DNA of 64,000 bases from NCBI RefSeq assembly GCF_005862305.2, contig NZ_CP054021.1, positions 1,736,001 through 1,800,000 of the forward strand, read 5' to 3'. The notes below the pieces were generated by a model that saw nothing but the letters and a program-made list of their open reading frames with translations, had not been told where the DNA came from and did not search any database. Source of the stretch: Rhizobium indicum (lineage in GTDB: Bacteria > Pseudomonadota > Alphaproteobacteria > Rhizobiales > Rhizobiaceae). Below, piece by piece: positions 1-9,366 of the stretch. The position numbers were made by a program, and so were the translations under genes. How positions within the stretch are numbered: the first letter of the stretch is position 1; each line of letters opens with the position of its first letter.

Positions 1-990
1 GTCGGATCGAACGACGAGTTCAATTATGTCGTCAAGCGCATCCACAGCCTCGCCTATTTCGGCACCATAACGAACCGGCTGATCGAAATTGCCGGCGGCT
101 TTGCCATGGTGCTCGTCGTTACCGGCATCTATCTCTGGTGGCCGCGACGTCAGACGGGCGGCGTTCTCAGCGTGCGGGGAACGCCCGGCCGCCGCGTTTT
201 CTGGCGCGACCTGCATGCCGTGACCGGTGCCTTCGCCGGTGTCCTGATCTTCTTCCTCGCGATGTCAGGCATGCCCTGGTCGGGCTATTGGGGGGCGAAC
301 GCCAATGCCTGGCTGACCGAACATGGCCTCGGCTATCCGGTCCAGCTCTGGGACGATGTGCCGAAGTCGCGAAAGGTCACCGAGGATATCCTTCCGAACA
401 GCGGCTGGATCGTCGAGAAGGCGCCCGTTCCGCTTTCCGATATCGCCGCGGCGCAATCAGCCAAGCCAATCGGCCTCGACAAAGCCGTGGAGATCGCCAA
501 ACGGCTGGGCATGGCGCCGGGCTTCGACGTGGCTATTCCCTCCGACGAGACGGGCGTCTATACCGCCTCGCTCTTTCCCGACGATCTTGCCGACGAACGC
601 ACGCTCCATATCGACCAGTATTCCGGCAAACCATTGGTCGATATCGGCTTCGATCAATATCCGTTCCTCGGCAAAGCGATCGAGTGGGGCATCAATGTCC
701 ACCAGGGACAGGAATGGGGGTGTTTCAACCAGCTGCTGATGCTCGCAACATGCCTTGCAATTGTGCTGAGCTGCGTGACCGCCGTCGTCATGTGGTGGAA
801 ACGTCGCCCGATCGGCCGCCTCGGCGTGCCACCCATGCCGCCGAAGCCTTCGATCTATTACGGCCTGTGGGTGATCGTCGGGATCTTCGCCGTCACCTTC
901 CCGATGAGCGGGCTCGCGATTGTCGCCATGATCGCCTTCGACCAGATCGTCGTGCGGTTCGTACCGTTGCTGAAACGTGTTCTCGCTTGA
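1..990 (+). CDS. PepSY-domain membrane protein, 5' end missing
   Basis: The reading frame is open from the first base of the window, so the true start lies upstream; the first in-frame ATG is at 106. The visible part has a membrane segment followed by LWWPRR, a second one (FAGVLIFFLAMSGMPWSG), a soluble middle with a PepSY-like stretch (LDKAVEIAKRLG to YSGKPL), and two or three C-terminal membrane segments. This is the layout of PepSY-associated transmembrane proteins, which often accompany metal or siderophore uptake genes. The next gene begins 13 bases downstream on the same strand and looks copper-related, so the pair probably belongs to a copper or iron acquisition operon that starts outside the window. 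Substrate unknown. Confidence 0.85.
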   Translation, partial: VGSNDEFNYVVKRIHSLAYFGTITNRLIEIAGGFAMVLVVTGIYLWWPRRQTGGVLSVRGTPGRRVFWRDLHAVTGAFAGVLIFFLAMSGMPWSGYWGANANAWLTEHGLGYPVQLWDDVPKSRKVTEDILPNSGWIVEKAPVPLSDIAAAQSAKPIGLDKAVEIAKRLGMAPGFDVAIPSDETGVYTASLFPDDLADERTLHIDQYSGKPLVDIGFDQYPFLGKAIEWGINVHQGQEWGCFNQLLMLATCLAIVLSCVTAVVMWWKRRPIGRLGVPPMPPKPSIYYGLWVIVGIFAVTFPMSGLAIVAMIAFDQIVVRFVPLLKRVLA

Positions 991-1003
991 GGAAGGCCAT
1001 CAG

Positions 1004-1456
1004 ATGAAGAAGATCATCGCTATTGTTGGCGGCGTGCTGCTTGCATCCATGGCATCTGCGGACGACGATCCGCAACAGGCGATCCCGGCAAGGCTAAAGG
1101 TGATGTTCGAAAGGCCAGACAAGCCGCTCGATATCGCCCCGGTCGTCGTTCAGGCCGATTGGGCGATCGTCGGCTGGCGGCAGGATGGACGCGGCGGACG
1201 AGCCCTGATGAAGAAGTCGCATCACGGCTGGAGCATCTATCTCTGCAGCGGCGACAGCCTCAAGGATACCGCAATGCTGGAGACGATCGGGCTTTCCGCA
1301 CATGAGGCCGCCGGGCTGGCTGCGAAACTGGAAGATGCCGAGGCCGGCCTCGATTCTTCGGCGCTTGCGCTGTTCTCAAGCTTCGAGGGCACGGTGATGA
1401 TGAACGAGGCTGCAAACGGTGCGGGTCACGCCGGCCATGAGGGCCATGCCCAATGA
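1004..1456 (+). CDS. Small exported protein, copper-uptake-associated family
   Basis: A 150-residue protein. The start at 1004 (MKKIIAIVGG) gives a clean Sec signal peptide ending near ASMASA; an upstream in-frame ATG at 977 would overlap the previous gene and spoil the signal. The mature part carries a WAIVGWRQDGRGGRALM motif, a SIYLCSGDSL motif and a His-rich C-terminus (HAGHEGHAQ) suited to binding metal. I recognise it as the family usually named copper uptake system-associated protein. It follows the PepSY gene by 13 bases and is probably co-transcribed. A periplasmic accessory role is inferred only from family and context. Confidence 0.8.
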   Translation: MKKIIAIVGGVLLASMASADDDPQQAIPARLKVMFERPDKPLDIAPVVVQADWAIVGWRQDGRGGRALMKKSHHGWSIYLCSGDSLKDTAMLETIGLSAHEAAGLAAKLEDAEAGLDSSALALFSSFEGTVMMNEAANGAGHAGHEGHAQ

Positions 1457-1474
1457 AGCAAAGAAACAGCTAGA

Positions 1475-1520
1475 GCATGTCGCGCAAAAGTGTGCGGCGG
1501 TTTTGCGATAACGACATGCG
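1475..1520. repeat. Dispersed palindromic repeat, family A (copy 1)
   Basis: A 46-bp imperfect palindrome beginning GCATGTCGCGCAAAAG and ending GATAACGACATGCG. Other copies lie at 16641-16686, 50817-50862, 50875-50920 and 62305-62349. All are intergenic. Several are followed or preceded by a second module that contains GCGAATCTGAAAGAT. Confidence 0.8.
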
Positions 1521-1539
1521 CAAAAACAAAGCCTAAAGC

Positions 1540-1586
1540 GCGAAGAGCGAAGAGCGAAGAGCGAAGAGCGAAGAGCGAAGAGCGAA
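1540..1586. repeat. 7-bp tandem repeat GCGAAGA, about 6.7 copies
   Basis: Six perfect GCGAAGA units plus a partial seventh lie inside the second module of a family A element. The equivalent place in the 62.3-kb copy has a single unit (GAGGAGCGAATCTG), so this looks like a local slippage expansion. It lies between the convergent ends of the copper-associated gene and the patatin gene. Confidence 0.85.
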
Positions 1587-1607
1587 TCTGAAAGATCGCG
1601 ACGCGAT

Positions 1608-2489
1608 TTAGCGCTTCAGCCGAGCCTCGATTTCCCGGTCAAGGGCGAATTTCAGGTCGTCCTTGACGCCGACGGACATGGCGAGGACTTCGCGAGCCTT
1701 GAGGAAATCCATGACGCCGGTGCGCCCGACCGTCGGGCGCAGGAAGATGTGCGGCGGGCGAAGCCTCAGCTTCAGCGAGATCGCCGTCTGCATCATCAGC
1801 TGGCCGGAACCGAAGATGCTCTCCATACGGTTCGGAATATGGGTGCCGTCGCCTTCCGGCGCACCGACGACATCGATGCCGACAACGATGTCGGCAAGAT
1901 CCATCAGGCATTCATAGGGCACCGGATTGCTGATGCCGCCGTCGATCATCACGCGGTCGCGCAGGCGCACCGGCATGAAGACGGCGGGGATGGCGGAAGA
2001 AGCCGCGAGTGCGGGAAACAGCTCGCCCTGCTCGATGATGACTTCGCACTGCCCGTAATAATCGGTGGTGATCACCTTCATCGGGACCAGCAGATCCTCG
2101 AAGCGGGCCGGCAGCTCGGACGGCAGGAAGGCCTTGAGGATCCGCTCCAGATTGAACTGGCCGATGCGGATACCCTTGGCCACCGCATCGCGCACCGTCG
2201 CCGGCCTCAGGCCCCAGATGCGGGCGACGACGGCCGTCTTGTTGCCGACGGTCGTCAGCGCATGTTCGCGGATTTCGGCGCCTGACATGCCGGCCGCCAT
2301 GCCGGCCGCCATGATCGCGCCGATCGACGAGCCTGATACCGCCACCGGGCGGATGCCGAGTTCATCGAGCGTCTCGATGACATGGATATGGGCAAGTCCA
2401 CGCGCACCGCCGCCGCCAAAAGCGACGGCGACCGTCGGCACATCGCTGATCGCAGGCAATTTCGGGCTGATGATCTCTGCCTGCTGCAC
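1608..2489 (-). CDS. Patatin-like phospholipase, RssA type
   Basis: A 293-residue patatin-fold hydrolase. It has the glycine-rich oxyanion loop GGGGARG (about residues 25-31), the nucleophile elbow GSSIG with Ser55, and the catalytic aspartate in DGG at about 183-185. These are the full Ser-Asp dyad motifs of the family, so it should be an active lipid acyl hydrolase. There is no signal peptide and no membrane segment, so it is probably cytoplasmic. It starts 12 bases after the stop of rsmD on the same strand and is likely the last gene of an rluB-rsmD-patatin unit. Substrate is unknown. Confidence 0.9.
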   Translation of the reverse strand: MQQAEIISPKLPAISDVPTVAVAFGGGGARGLAHIHVIETLDELGIRPVAVSGSSIGAIMAAGMAAGMSGAEIREHALTTVGNKTAVVARIWGLRPATVRDAVAKGIRIGQFNLERILKAFLPSELPARFEDLLVPMKVITTDYYGQCEVIIEQGELFPALAASSAIPAVFMPVRLRDRVMIDGGISNPVPYECLMDLADIVVGIDVVGAPEGDGTHIPNRMESIFGSGQLMMQTAISLKLRLRPPHIFLRPTVGRTGVMDFLKAREVLAMSVGVKDDLKFALDREIEARLKR

Positions 2490-2501
2490 GCCCGCCCCCG
2501 C

Positions 2502-3062
2502 TTATTGCGGCTGATATCGGAAGAAATGCACCCTCGTATCGCCAAAGATGCGGCTTTCGAGGAAGACATAGGAAGGATGGACGGAAACGACAATATCGGC
2601 CCGTTCTTCGAGCACCGCGATTGCGCCTGGCCGCAGCCAGCCGCCCTCGGCCGCCGCCGCCATCGCCTTCTCACCGAGACCCTTGCCATAGGGTGGGTCG
2701 GCAAAGATCACGTCGAAGGGGTCGAGATTGCCGACGCTGCCGAGATCGGTCGCATCCCGGCGCAGGATCCGCGTGCGGCCATGCAGGCCGAGCGCATCGA
2801 TATTCTCCCAGAGCAGCGCCCTGCCCTCGACACTGTTTTCGACGAAGAGCGCATGGCGACAGCCGCGTGAAACCGCTTCGAGGCCGACGGCGCCGGTGCC
2901 GGCAAAGAGGTCGAGAATCCGGGTGCCATCGACGCATTCCGGATAGGCATGGCTCAATATATTGAACAGGCTCTCGCGCGTCCGGTCGGCAGTCGGCCGG
3001 ATCTCGTTGGATTTTGGCACGGCGAGAGGCCGTCCGCGAAACTCACCGCCGACGATCCGCAC
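2502..3062 (-). CDS. rsmD: 16S rRNA (guanine-966-N2)-methyltransferase
   Basis: A 186-residue methyltransferase that modifies G966 of 16S rRNA using S-adenosylmethionine. Seen directly are the N-terminal MRIVGGEFRGR signature, the SAM-binding motif DLFAGTGAVG (51-60) and the catalytic DPPYG motif (122-126). The length is normal for RsmD. Its start overlaps the 3' end of the upstream rluB gene by 20 bases, suggesting translational coupling of two ribosome-modification genes. Downstream, after 12 bases, comes the patatin gene. Confidence 0.95.
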   Translation of the reverse strand: MRIVGGEFRGRPLAVPKSNEIRPTADRTRESLFNILSHAYPECVDGTRILDLFAGTGAVGLEAVSRGCRHALFVENSVEGRALLWENIDALGLHGRTRILRRDATDLGSVGNLDPFDVIFADPPYGKGLGEKAMAAAAEGGWLRPGAIAVLEERADIVVSVHPSYVFLESRIFGDTRVHFFRYQPQ

Positions 3063-5133
3063 CGCGTGTCATTCCTTTTCCTTTAGCACCACCTCTGGAC
3101 GGCCCGCCCGCAGGCCTGTCGCCGCCTGGTCTGTCACCGCCCGGCTTGGCGCCTTTCGGCTTGCCGGAAAAATTCTTGGCCCCACCGGGCTTGGCCGCAA
3201 AGCCCTTGCCGCGCGGCCTGTCTCCAGAAGGCCTGTCACCCGAAGGCTTGTCACCGAACGATCTTTCACCGCGCGGACGCTCGGAGCGGCCCTCGCCGGC
3301 AAAGCTTCTGGCTGCCCGCGGACGCTCATCACCGTCCTCGCGCGGTCTGCGATCCCCACGCGGCTTATCGCCGAAGGGCCGGTCTCCACGTGAAGGACGA
3401 TCACCGGAGGGGCGGTCGCTGCGCGGACGCTCAGAGCGGCCCTCACCGGCGGAGGTTCTGGCGGCACGAGGACGCTCGTCGCCATCCGCACGCGGCTTGC
3501 GATCACCGCGCGGCTTGTCGCCGAAGGGCCGATCCCCACGCGAGGGACGATCACCGAACGGCCGGTCGCCGCGCGGACGCTCAGAACGGGCATCACCTGC
3601 GGAGCTTCTCGCGGCACGAGGACGCTCGTCGCCATCCGCACGCGGCTTGCGATCACCGCGCGGCTTGTCGCCGAAGGGCCGATCCCCACGCGAGGGACGA
3701 TCACCGAACGGCCGGTCGCCGCGCGCCGGGCGGTCGCCAGAACCGCGGTCTTCGCGGGCGGGTCGATCCCCGAAGGAACGCTTACGACCTTCGCCCTCAT
3801 CCTTGCCGCGGGGCTGCTCGCTCGAGCGGATCCATTCGCCATCCTCTTCGCGCACACGGTTCACCTGCGTGCGCGGGCGATCCTCGATGCGATCATTCTT
3901 TGCCGGCGCCTGCTCGCCGCGCCGGCGCGCAGTCTGCGCATTCTTGGCAGCTTTCGCCGCTGCCTTTTCGCCGAGCGGCCGGGCGCCCGGCGCCATCCAG
4001 ACATTGGCGCTGCGGCGCTGGCCGAGCGGCTGGGGACGCTTCGGCTTCTCGTCGTCCCTGCGGCCGCCGTCGCGGCGATCGTCCTCTTTGCGCGCCCCAC
4101 CATGGCGGTCGTCGCGCTTCGTATCGAGACGGCTCAGCGCCCGTTCGCGCTTGTCCTCGTCGCGACGCGGACGCTCGCGCTTTTCCGGTGCTGCCGGCTC
4201 TGCCTCTTCCTCGGCAGCGACCGCCGTCGTATTGTAGATCGGCGCGTCGAAATTCGCCTTGGCTTCCTCGATGAGGCGCGGGCCGAGCTGGTCGCGCAGT
4301 GTGCGGCCGCGCACTTCGACGACATGGCCTTCCGGCAGGTCGCCAAGCTGGAACGGGCCATAGGAAATGCGGATCAGGCGATTGACGTCGAGGCCGAGCG
4401 CGCCGAGCACGTTCTTGATTTCGCGGTTCTTGCCTTCGCGAAGACCCATGGTGATCCAGACGTTCGAGCCTTGCGTGCGGTCGAGCGTCGCCTCGATCGA
4501 GCCGTAGAGCACGCCGTCGACGGCAATGCCGTCCTTCAGCTTGTCGAGCGCGTCCTGATCGATCTCGCCATGGGCGCGGACGCGGTAGCGCCGCAGCCAG
4601 CCGGTGGCCGGCAGCTCGAGCGCGCGGGCGAGACCGCCGTCATTGGTCAAGAGCAGCAGGCCTTCGGTGTTGATATCGAGGCGGCCGATCGACATGACGC
4701 GCGGCAATTCTTCCGGCAGGTTGTCGAAGACGGTCGAGCGGCCTTCCGGATCGGCATTGGTGGTCACCAGGCCGGTGGGCTTATGATAGAGCCACAGCCT
4801 GGTGCGCTCGATGCCGCGGATCGGCACGCTGTCGACTTCGATGCGATCGGCGAGCGTGACGTTGACGACGGGGGTTTCGAGAACCCTGCCGTTCAGCGTC
4901 ACACGGCCTTCCATGATCATGCGTTCGATGTCACGGCGGGAGGCGACGCCGGCGCGCGCCATCACCTTGGAAATGCGTTCGGCCTTGGCGTCACCATCGG
5001 TTTCGGCGGCGATTGCGCGTGCGACCGCAGGCTTTGCCGGCTTGTCGCCGTCGGCCTTCGGGCCGGCTTTCGACCTGATATCCCGTGAAATGGGCTTTGC
5101 GCCCGGGCGTTTTGGCTTGTCTTTGGGTGTCAT
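3043..5133 (-). CDS. rluB: 23S rRNA pseudouridine synthase with long repetitive tail
   Basis: A 696-residue protein of the RsuA/RluB/RluE/RluF family. It has an S4 RNA-binding domain (about 51-100) and a pseudouridine synthase domain (about 110-285) with the catalytic Asp153 in GRLDINTEGLLLLTNDG. From about residue 310 to the end lies a 390-residue, charged, Arg/Asp/Gly/Pro-rich tail predicted to be disordered. It contains three 50-residue repeats built from RGDRPFGDRP-like units. Such basic tails are known in alpha-proteobacterial members, though this one is long. The modified site is inferred from family (U2605 in E. coli RluB). It is first gene of the unit with rsmD and is divergent from tadA. 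Confidence 0.92.
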   Translation of the reverse strand: MTPKDKPKRPGAKPISRDIRSKAGPKADGDKPAKPAVARAIAAETDGDAKAERISKVMARAGVASRRDIERMIMEGRVTLNGRVLETPVVNVTLADRIEVDSVPIRGIERTRLWLYHKPTGLVTTNADPEGRSTVFDNLPEELPRVMSIGRLDINTEGLLLLTNDGGLARALELPATGWLRRYRVRAHGEIDQDALDKLKDGIAVDGVLYGSIEATLDRTQGSNVWITMGLREGKNREIKNVLGALGLDVNRLIRISYGPFQLGDLPEGHVVEVRGRTLRDQLGPRLIEEAKANFDAPIYNTTAVAAEEEAEPAAPEKRERPRRDEDKRERALSRLDTKRDDRHGGARKEDDRRDGGRRDDEKPKRPQPLGQRRSANVWMAPGARPLGEKAAAKAAKNAQTARRRGEQAPAKNDRIEDRPRTQVNRVREEDGEWIRSSEQPRGKDEGEGRKRSFGDRPAREDRGSGDRPARGDRPFGDRPSRGDRPFGDKPRGDRKPRADGDERPRAARSSAGDARSERPRGDRPFGDRPSRGDRPFGDKPRGDRKPRADGDERPRAARTSAGEGRSERPRSDRPSGDRPSRGDRPFGDKPRGDRRPREDGDERPRAARSFAGEGRSERPRGERSFGDKPSGDRPSGDRPRGKGFAAKPGGAKNFSGKPKGAKPGGDRPGGDRPAGGPSRGGAKGKGMTRGADRRR
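3311..3760. repeat. Three tandem 150-bp repeats inside the rluB tail
   Basis: Units of 150 bp start at about 3311, 3461 and 3611. Equivalent blocks such as GCGGCACGAGGACGCTC recur exactly 150 bases apart at 3461 and 3611, and a diverged version begins at 3311. The two right-hand units are nearly identical at DNA level. The period is a multiple of three, so each unit encodes 50 residues in frame. Confidence 0.85.
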
Positions 5134-5205
5134 TTGTTGTTTGCCTGCCTTTTGGGCCTGTCTATCAGGTCACGCATCTGCGGTTAAGTGGAAATTCTTG
5201 CGATC

Positions 5206-5661
5206 GTGAAGACAAATCGTTTCATGGAGATGGCGCTCGAAGAAGCGCGTGCCGCCGGAGAACGCGGCGAGGTGCCGATCGGCGCCGTCGTCGTTGTCGA
5301 CGATATTGCCGTTTCACGCTCGGGAAACCGCACGCGCGAGCTCAAAGACGTCACCGCGCACGCCGAAATCGCCGCGATCCGGCTCGCCTGCGAAGCGCTC
5401 GGACAGGAACGTCTTGTCGGCGCCGATCTCTACGTGACGCTGGAGCCTTGCACCATGTGCGCGGCAGCCATCTCGTTTGCGCGTATCCGCAGGCTCTATT
5501 ACGGCGCCGAGGACCCGAAGGGCGGCGGCGTCGACAATGGTGTGCGATTCTATGGGCAGCCGACCTGCCACCACGCCCCGGAGGTCTATTCCGGCTTCAA
5601 CGAGGTCCAATCGGCCGATCTGCTGCGAAGGTTCTTTTCGCAAAGGAGAGAGGCGCCGTAA
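5206..5661 (+). CDS. tadA: tRNA-specific adenosine-34 deaminase
   Basis: A cytidine-deaminase-fold enzyme that converts the wobble adenosine of tRNA-Arg(ACG) to inosine. The zinc site is intact: HAE (about 52-54, His ligand and catalytic Glu) and PCTMC (81-85, two Cys ligands). I prefer the GTG at 5206 because the N-terminus then matches the usual TadA length; another GTG at 5188 adds six residues and an ATG at 5224 is also in frame. No start has a strong ribosome site. The gene is divergent from rluB, with about 70 bases between the starts. Confidence 0.93.
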   Translation: MKTNRFMEMALEEARAAGERGEVPIGAVVVVDDIAVSRSGNRTRELKDVTAHAEIAAIRLACEALGQERLVGADLYVTLEPCTMCAAAISFARIRRLYYGAEDPKGGGVDNGVRFYGQPTCHHAPEVYSGFNEVQSADLLRRFFSQRREAP

Positions 5662-5711
5662 TCCCAGCGCCGGTGCGCGGCGCCGTCATCCTTGCCGGCG
5701 CGCCGAAAAAG

Positions 5712-6341
5712 CTATTGCAGGAAGTTCCACCACTGCTTGCCGGTGTTGGCGACCGCTGCATCCTTCTTGCGCTTCTTCTGCTTCTTGAGTTCGGGCTCGC
5801 CGACATCGTCGAGCTTTGCCGGATCGTCAACGGTGCGGTAGCCGGGCGGCGGATCGGATATATAGCGGCGCTGATCGACATAGGAGCCCTTCTGCAGGGC
5901 ACGGGCTTCACGATAGGCCTTGGTCTGGGCTTCCGTCGTGCGCCGGCCGCCTTCGATCGCAGAGCTGGCGAGCGGCGAGCGGTAATTCGGATTGTCCGAA
6001 TTCTCGTCGGCTTCCGAAACGAGACGGGCGCGGGTCTCCTCCGGCGATTCTAGCCATTGCGGATTGTCCTTGTTGGCGACCGTCTGCTGCGGCGCAACGA
6101 GGGTCTCCTTCTGCGCCTGTGCCGGCAGAACCAGCGTCGGCCGCGGCGTGTACTTGACGCCCTTGTTCTTCGGGTCCGGGCCGGTCAAAGACACGGACTG
6201 GCCGAGATCGTCGGTCAACTGTTCCATGGCGGTCTTGTCGGTGCCGTAGGTCGGGCTGCTGGCACAACCGGACACCAGGGAGCATCCCGCCACTACAACA
6301 GACAGGCAGGCGCCCATACGGAACCAATGCGTTGCTAACAT
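5712..6341 (-). CDS. Putative lipoprotein of unknown function
   Basis: The start at 6341 (MLATHWFRMGAC) is preceded by a good ribosome site (GGAAGGG), giving 209 residues. The N-terminus is a lipoprotein signal with lipobox LVSGC, so the mature protein should be lipid-anchored at the inner or outer membrane. The rest is low in hydrophobicity, rich in Pro, Asp and Lys, and ends in a KKQKKRKK stretch and KQWWNFLQ. I do not recognise a domain. It lies between tadA (convergent) and ileS (same strand, upstream). Conserved hypothetical lipoproteins of this kind are common in Rhizobium. Confidence 0.8.
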   Translation of the reverse strand: MLATHWFRMGACLSVVVAGCSLVSGCASSPTYGTDKTAMEQLTDDLGQSVSLTGPDPKNKGVKYTPRPTLVLPAQAQKETLVAPQQTVANKDNPQWLESPEETRARLVSEADENSDNPNYRSPLASSAIEGGRRTTEAQTKAYREARALQKGSYVDQRRYISDPPPGYRTVDDPAKLDDVGEPELKKQKKRKKDAAVANTGKQWWNFLQ

Positions 6342-6433
6342 GAAAACCCTTCCAGCCCTGCCGGTGCAATCATCGCCCAACCGGACAACCGTCCCCCTGA
6401 CGCAAAAATCCGGCCATTTTCAGGCAGCTTTTA

Positions 6434-6465
6434 CCGGATGAACCGCGAAAACGCAATTCATCCGG
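6434..6465 (-). terminator. Hairpin downstream of ileS
   Basis: A perfect 9-bp inverted repeat, CCGGATGAA and TTCATCCGG, with a 14-base loop, lies 10 bases past the ileS stop. On the minus strand it is followed by TAAAAG, a weak U tract, so termination is plausible but not certain. Confidence 0.5.
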
Positions 6466-6474
6466 CAATATTCT

Positions 6475-9366
6475 TCACTTGAGCGTGGCAAGCTCGCGAA
6501 GGGCAGCAGCGTCGCGGGCCGAAACATCAGGATATTCGGGATCGGAACCGACATCCCTGGTGATACGCCAGGAGCGAGCGCATTTCTCACCCTCTGCAAG
6601 CTTCGGCACGACGCTGACCTGAGGCACGTCGGCAAGGCGGAAGGCATCCACTGGTCCTTCGCCGGCCTTGATCTCGATTGCCGAGGTGATGCAGACCTCG
6701 GTGAAGTCCTGGCCTTCGATCGCCTGCAGCAATTCAGGATCGGCGATGTGGACGACAGGAGCCGCCTCCAGCGAGGAGCCGATGCGCTTGTCCTTGCGCT
6801 CGATTTCCAGAGCGCCGGTCACAACCGAACGCACGGCGCGGATCTTCTTCCACTTCTCGGCCAAGGCATCGTTGCGCCATTCCTTTGCAACCGGAGCAAA
6901 CTGCTCAAGATGCACAGAAACGGCGGACGGGTTGCGCGACAGCCAGGCCTCCTCGGTGGTGAAGGGCAGCATCGGGGCGAGCCAGGTCACCATGCAATCG
7001 AAGATCTGACGGATGACGTGCAGGCTGGCGCGCCGGCGCAGGCTCGACGGCGCATCGCAATAGAGCGCATCCTTGCGGACATCGAAATAGAAGGCCGAAA
7101 GCTCGACATTGGCGAAATCGATCAGCGCCCGGGCGATCTTCTTAAAGTCGAAGGCATCGTAGTTCTCGCGCACCAGCTCGTCGAGCTCGGCAAGCCGGTG
7201 CAGCATCAGCTGCTCCAGCTCCGGCAGATCGGCAAGCGCGATCTCCTCGCCCTTGTCGTGGGCGAGCGTGCCGAGCATCCAGCGGATGGTGTTGCGCAGC
7301 TTGCGATAGGCGTCGACATTGGTCTGGATGATCGTCTTGCCGACGCGCAGGTCGTCGGCATAATCCGAGGTCATCACCCAAAGGCGCAGGATATCGGCGC
7401 CGGCATCCTTCATCACTTCCTGCGGTGCTGTGACGTTGCCCTTCGACTTCGACATCTTCTCGCCCTTCTCGTCCATGGTGAAACCATGGGTGAGGACGGC
7501 GTTGTAAGGCGCACGGCCGCGGGTGGCCGCCGATTCCAGCAGCGACGAATGGAACCAGCCGCGATGCTGGTCGGAACCTTCGAGATAAAGGTCGGCCGGC
7601 CACTTCAGGTCCGGGCGGTCTTCGAGCGTGAAGGTGTGCGTCGAGCCAGAGTCGAACCAGACGTCGAGGATATCCATGACTTGGGTCCAGCGGGAATGGT
7701 CGTGGTCGTTGCCGAGGAAACGCTCCTTGGCGCCTTCGGCAAACCAGGCGTCGGCGCCCTCATCTTCGAAGGCTTCGAGGATGCGGGCGTTGACGGCTTC
7801 ATCGACCAGAACCTCGCCCTCATCGTCAGCAAAGACGGCGATCGGCACGCCCCATGCCCTTTGACGGGAAAGAACCCAGTCCGGGCGGCCTTCGATCATG
7901 GCGCGCAGGCGGTTTTGGCCGGCGGCGGGCACGAAGCGCGTATCGTCGATCGCACTGAGCGCGCGCGAACGCAGCGTCGTGCCGTCGGCAAGGGTCTTGT
8001 CCATATAGACGAACCATTGCGGCGTGTTGCGGAAGATGACCGGCTTCTTCGAGCGCCAGGAATGCGGATACTGGTGCTTCAGCCGGCCGCGGGCAAAGAG
8101 CGCGCCGCGGGCGATCAGCTCCCTGATGACACGGTCGTTGGCATCGCCCTTCTTGCCGTTGTCGTCGATGACGCGGGCACCCTCGAAGCCGGGAGCGTCG
8201 GCGGTATAGAAGCCACCGTCGTCGACCGGGAACGGGATCTTGGTGTCGATGCCGCGGGCCTCAAGCGTGCGGACAGCCGACATCCAGGCATCGAAGTCTT
8301 CGCGACCGTGGCTGGGTGCGGTGTGCACGAAGCCGGTGCCGGCGTCATCGGTGACGTGATCGCCATCGAGCAACGGCACGAGGAATTCGTAGCCGCCGTC
8401 GAGATCTTTGAAGGGATGGGCACAGGTCATCGTTGCGAAGTCGGCCGCAGTGACATCGCTCAAGCGCTTGTACTGCAGCTTTGCCTTGGCGAAGGATTCC
8501 TCGGCCAGCTTATCGGCAAAGATCAGCTTTTCGCCCGGACGCGGACCAAAATCGTTCTCTGCGGCCGTCACCTCGTAGAGGCCGTAGGAGATGCGCGGCG
8601 AAAAGGAGACCGCGCGGTTGCCGGGGATGGTCCAGGGCGTGGTCGTCCAGATGACCACGAACGCATCCTTGAGCGCAGCCGGACCTTCGACGACGGGGAA
8701 TTTCACCCAGATCGTATCGCTCTCATAGTCTTGGTATTCGACTTCTGCCTCGGCCAGCGCGGTGCGCTCGACGACCGACCACATGATCGGCTTGGAGCCG
8801 CGATAAAGCTGACCGCTTGCGGCGATCTTCAAGAGTTCGCCGGCGATGCGCGATTCCGCGTGGAAGTTCATCGTCGTATAGGGATTGTCGAAGTCGCCCT
8901 CGATGCCGAGACGCTTGAACTCTTCCGCCTGGACCTTGATCCAGCCGGCGGCGAATTCACGGCATTCCCGGCGGAATTCGTTGACCGGGACCTCGTCCTT
9001 GTTCTTGCCCTTCTCGCGATACTTTTCCTCGATCTTCCATTCGATCGGCAGGCCGTGGCAATCCCAGCCGGGCACGTAATTGGCGTCGTAGCCGCGCATC
9101 TGGAACGAACGGTTGATGACGTCCTTGAGGATCTTGTTCAGCGCGTGGCCGATATGGATGTTGCCGTTGGCATAGGGCGGGCCGTCGTGAAGGACGAATT
9201 TCTCGCGGCCGGCGGCAGACGCGCGCAGTTTCTTGTAGAGACCCATCTCCTGCCAACGCTTGACGAGTTCCGGCTCCTTCTGCGGCAGGCCGGCGCGCAT
9301 GGGGAAATCGGTCTCGGGCAAATAGAGGGTCTTCGAATAGTCGATCTTTTCGGCTGTGTCGGTCAT
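6475..9366 (-). CDS. ileS: Isoleucyl-tRNA synthetase
   Basis: A class I aminoacyl-tRNA synthetase of 963 residues that charges tRNA-Ile and edits mischarged valine. The HIGH signature is at residues 71-74 and KMSKS at 637-641. The editing domain contains [11 protein letters not shown]. The start at 9366 ([14 protein letters not shown]) is chosen over an upstream ATG at 9453, because homologues begin here and the extra 29 residues are unlike any IleS. Length is normal for the bacterial type. It appears to be monocistronic; the upstream 350 bases separate it from a divergent toxin-antitoxin pair. Confidence 0.97.
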   Translation of the reverse strand: MTDTAEKIDYSKTLYLPETDFPMRAGLPQKEPELVKRWQEMGLYKKLRASAAGREKFVLHDGPPYANGNIHIGHALNKILKDVINRSFQMRGYDANYVPGWDCHGLPIEWKIEEKYREKGKNKDEVPVNEFRRECREFAAGWIKVQAEEFKRLGIEGDFDNPYTTMNFHAESRIAGELLKIAASGQLYRGSKPIMWSVVERTALAEAEVEYQDYESDTIWVKFPVVEGPAALKDAFVVIWTTTPWTIPGNRAVSFSPRISYGLYEVTAAENDFGPRPGEKLIFADKLAEESFAKAKLQYKRLSDVTAADFATMTCAHPFKDLDGGYEFLVPLLDGDHVTDDAGTGFVHTAPSHGREDFDAWMSAVRTLEARGIDTKIPFPVDDGGFYTADAPGFEGARVIDDNGKKGDANDRVIRELIARGALFARGRLKHQYPHSWRSKKPVIFRNTPQWFVYMDKTLADGTTLRSRALSAIDDTRFVPAAGQNRLRAMIEGRPDWVLSRQRAWGVPIAVFADDEGEVLVDEAVNARILEAFEDEGADAWFAEGAKERFLGNDHDHSRWTQVMDILDVWFDSGSTHTFTLEDRPDLKWPADLYLEGSDQHRGWFHSSLLESAATRGRAPYNAVLTHGFTMDEKGEKMSKSKGNVTAPQEVMKDAGADILRLWVMTSDYADDLRVGKTIIQTNVDAYRKLRNTIRWMLGTLAHDKGEEIALADLPELEQLMLHRLAELDELVRENYDAFDFKKIARALIDFANVELSAFYFDVRKDALYCDAPSSLRRRASLHVIRQIFDCMVTWLAPMLPFTTEEAWLSRNPSAVSVHLEQFAPVAKEWRNDALAEKWKKIRAVRSVVTGALEIERKDKRIGSSLEAAPVVHIADPELLQAIEGQDFTEVCITSAIEIKAGEGPVDAFRLADVPQVSVVPKLAEGEKCARSWRITRDVGSDPEYPDVSARDAAALRELATLK

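Noticed and set aside
1540..1586. Possible short CRISPR or phase-variation tract
   Set aside because: It is a contiguous 7-bp tandem repeat, not spaced repeats, and it lies outside any coding sequence.
3311..3760. Possible CRISPR-like array
   Set aside because: The 150-bp units are contiguous, in frame and coding, with no unique spacers.
3014..4237. Plus-strand frame of 407 codons opposite the rluB tail, rich in Arg, Ser, Pro and Leu
   Set aside because: Its repeats simply mirror the 150-bp repeats that encode the RluB tail; no start signals or homology.
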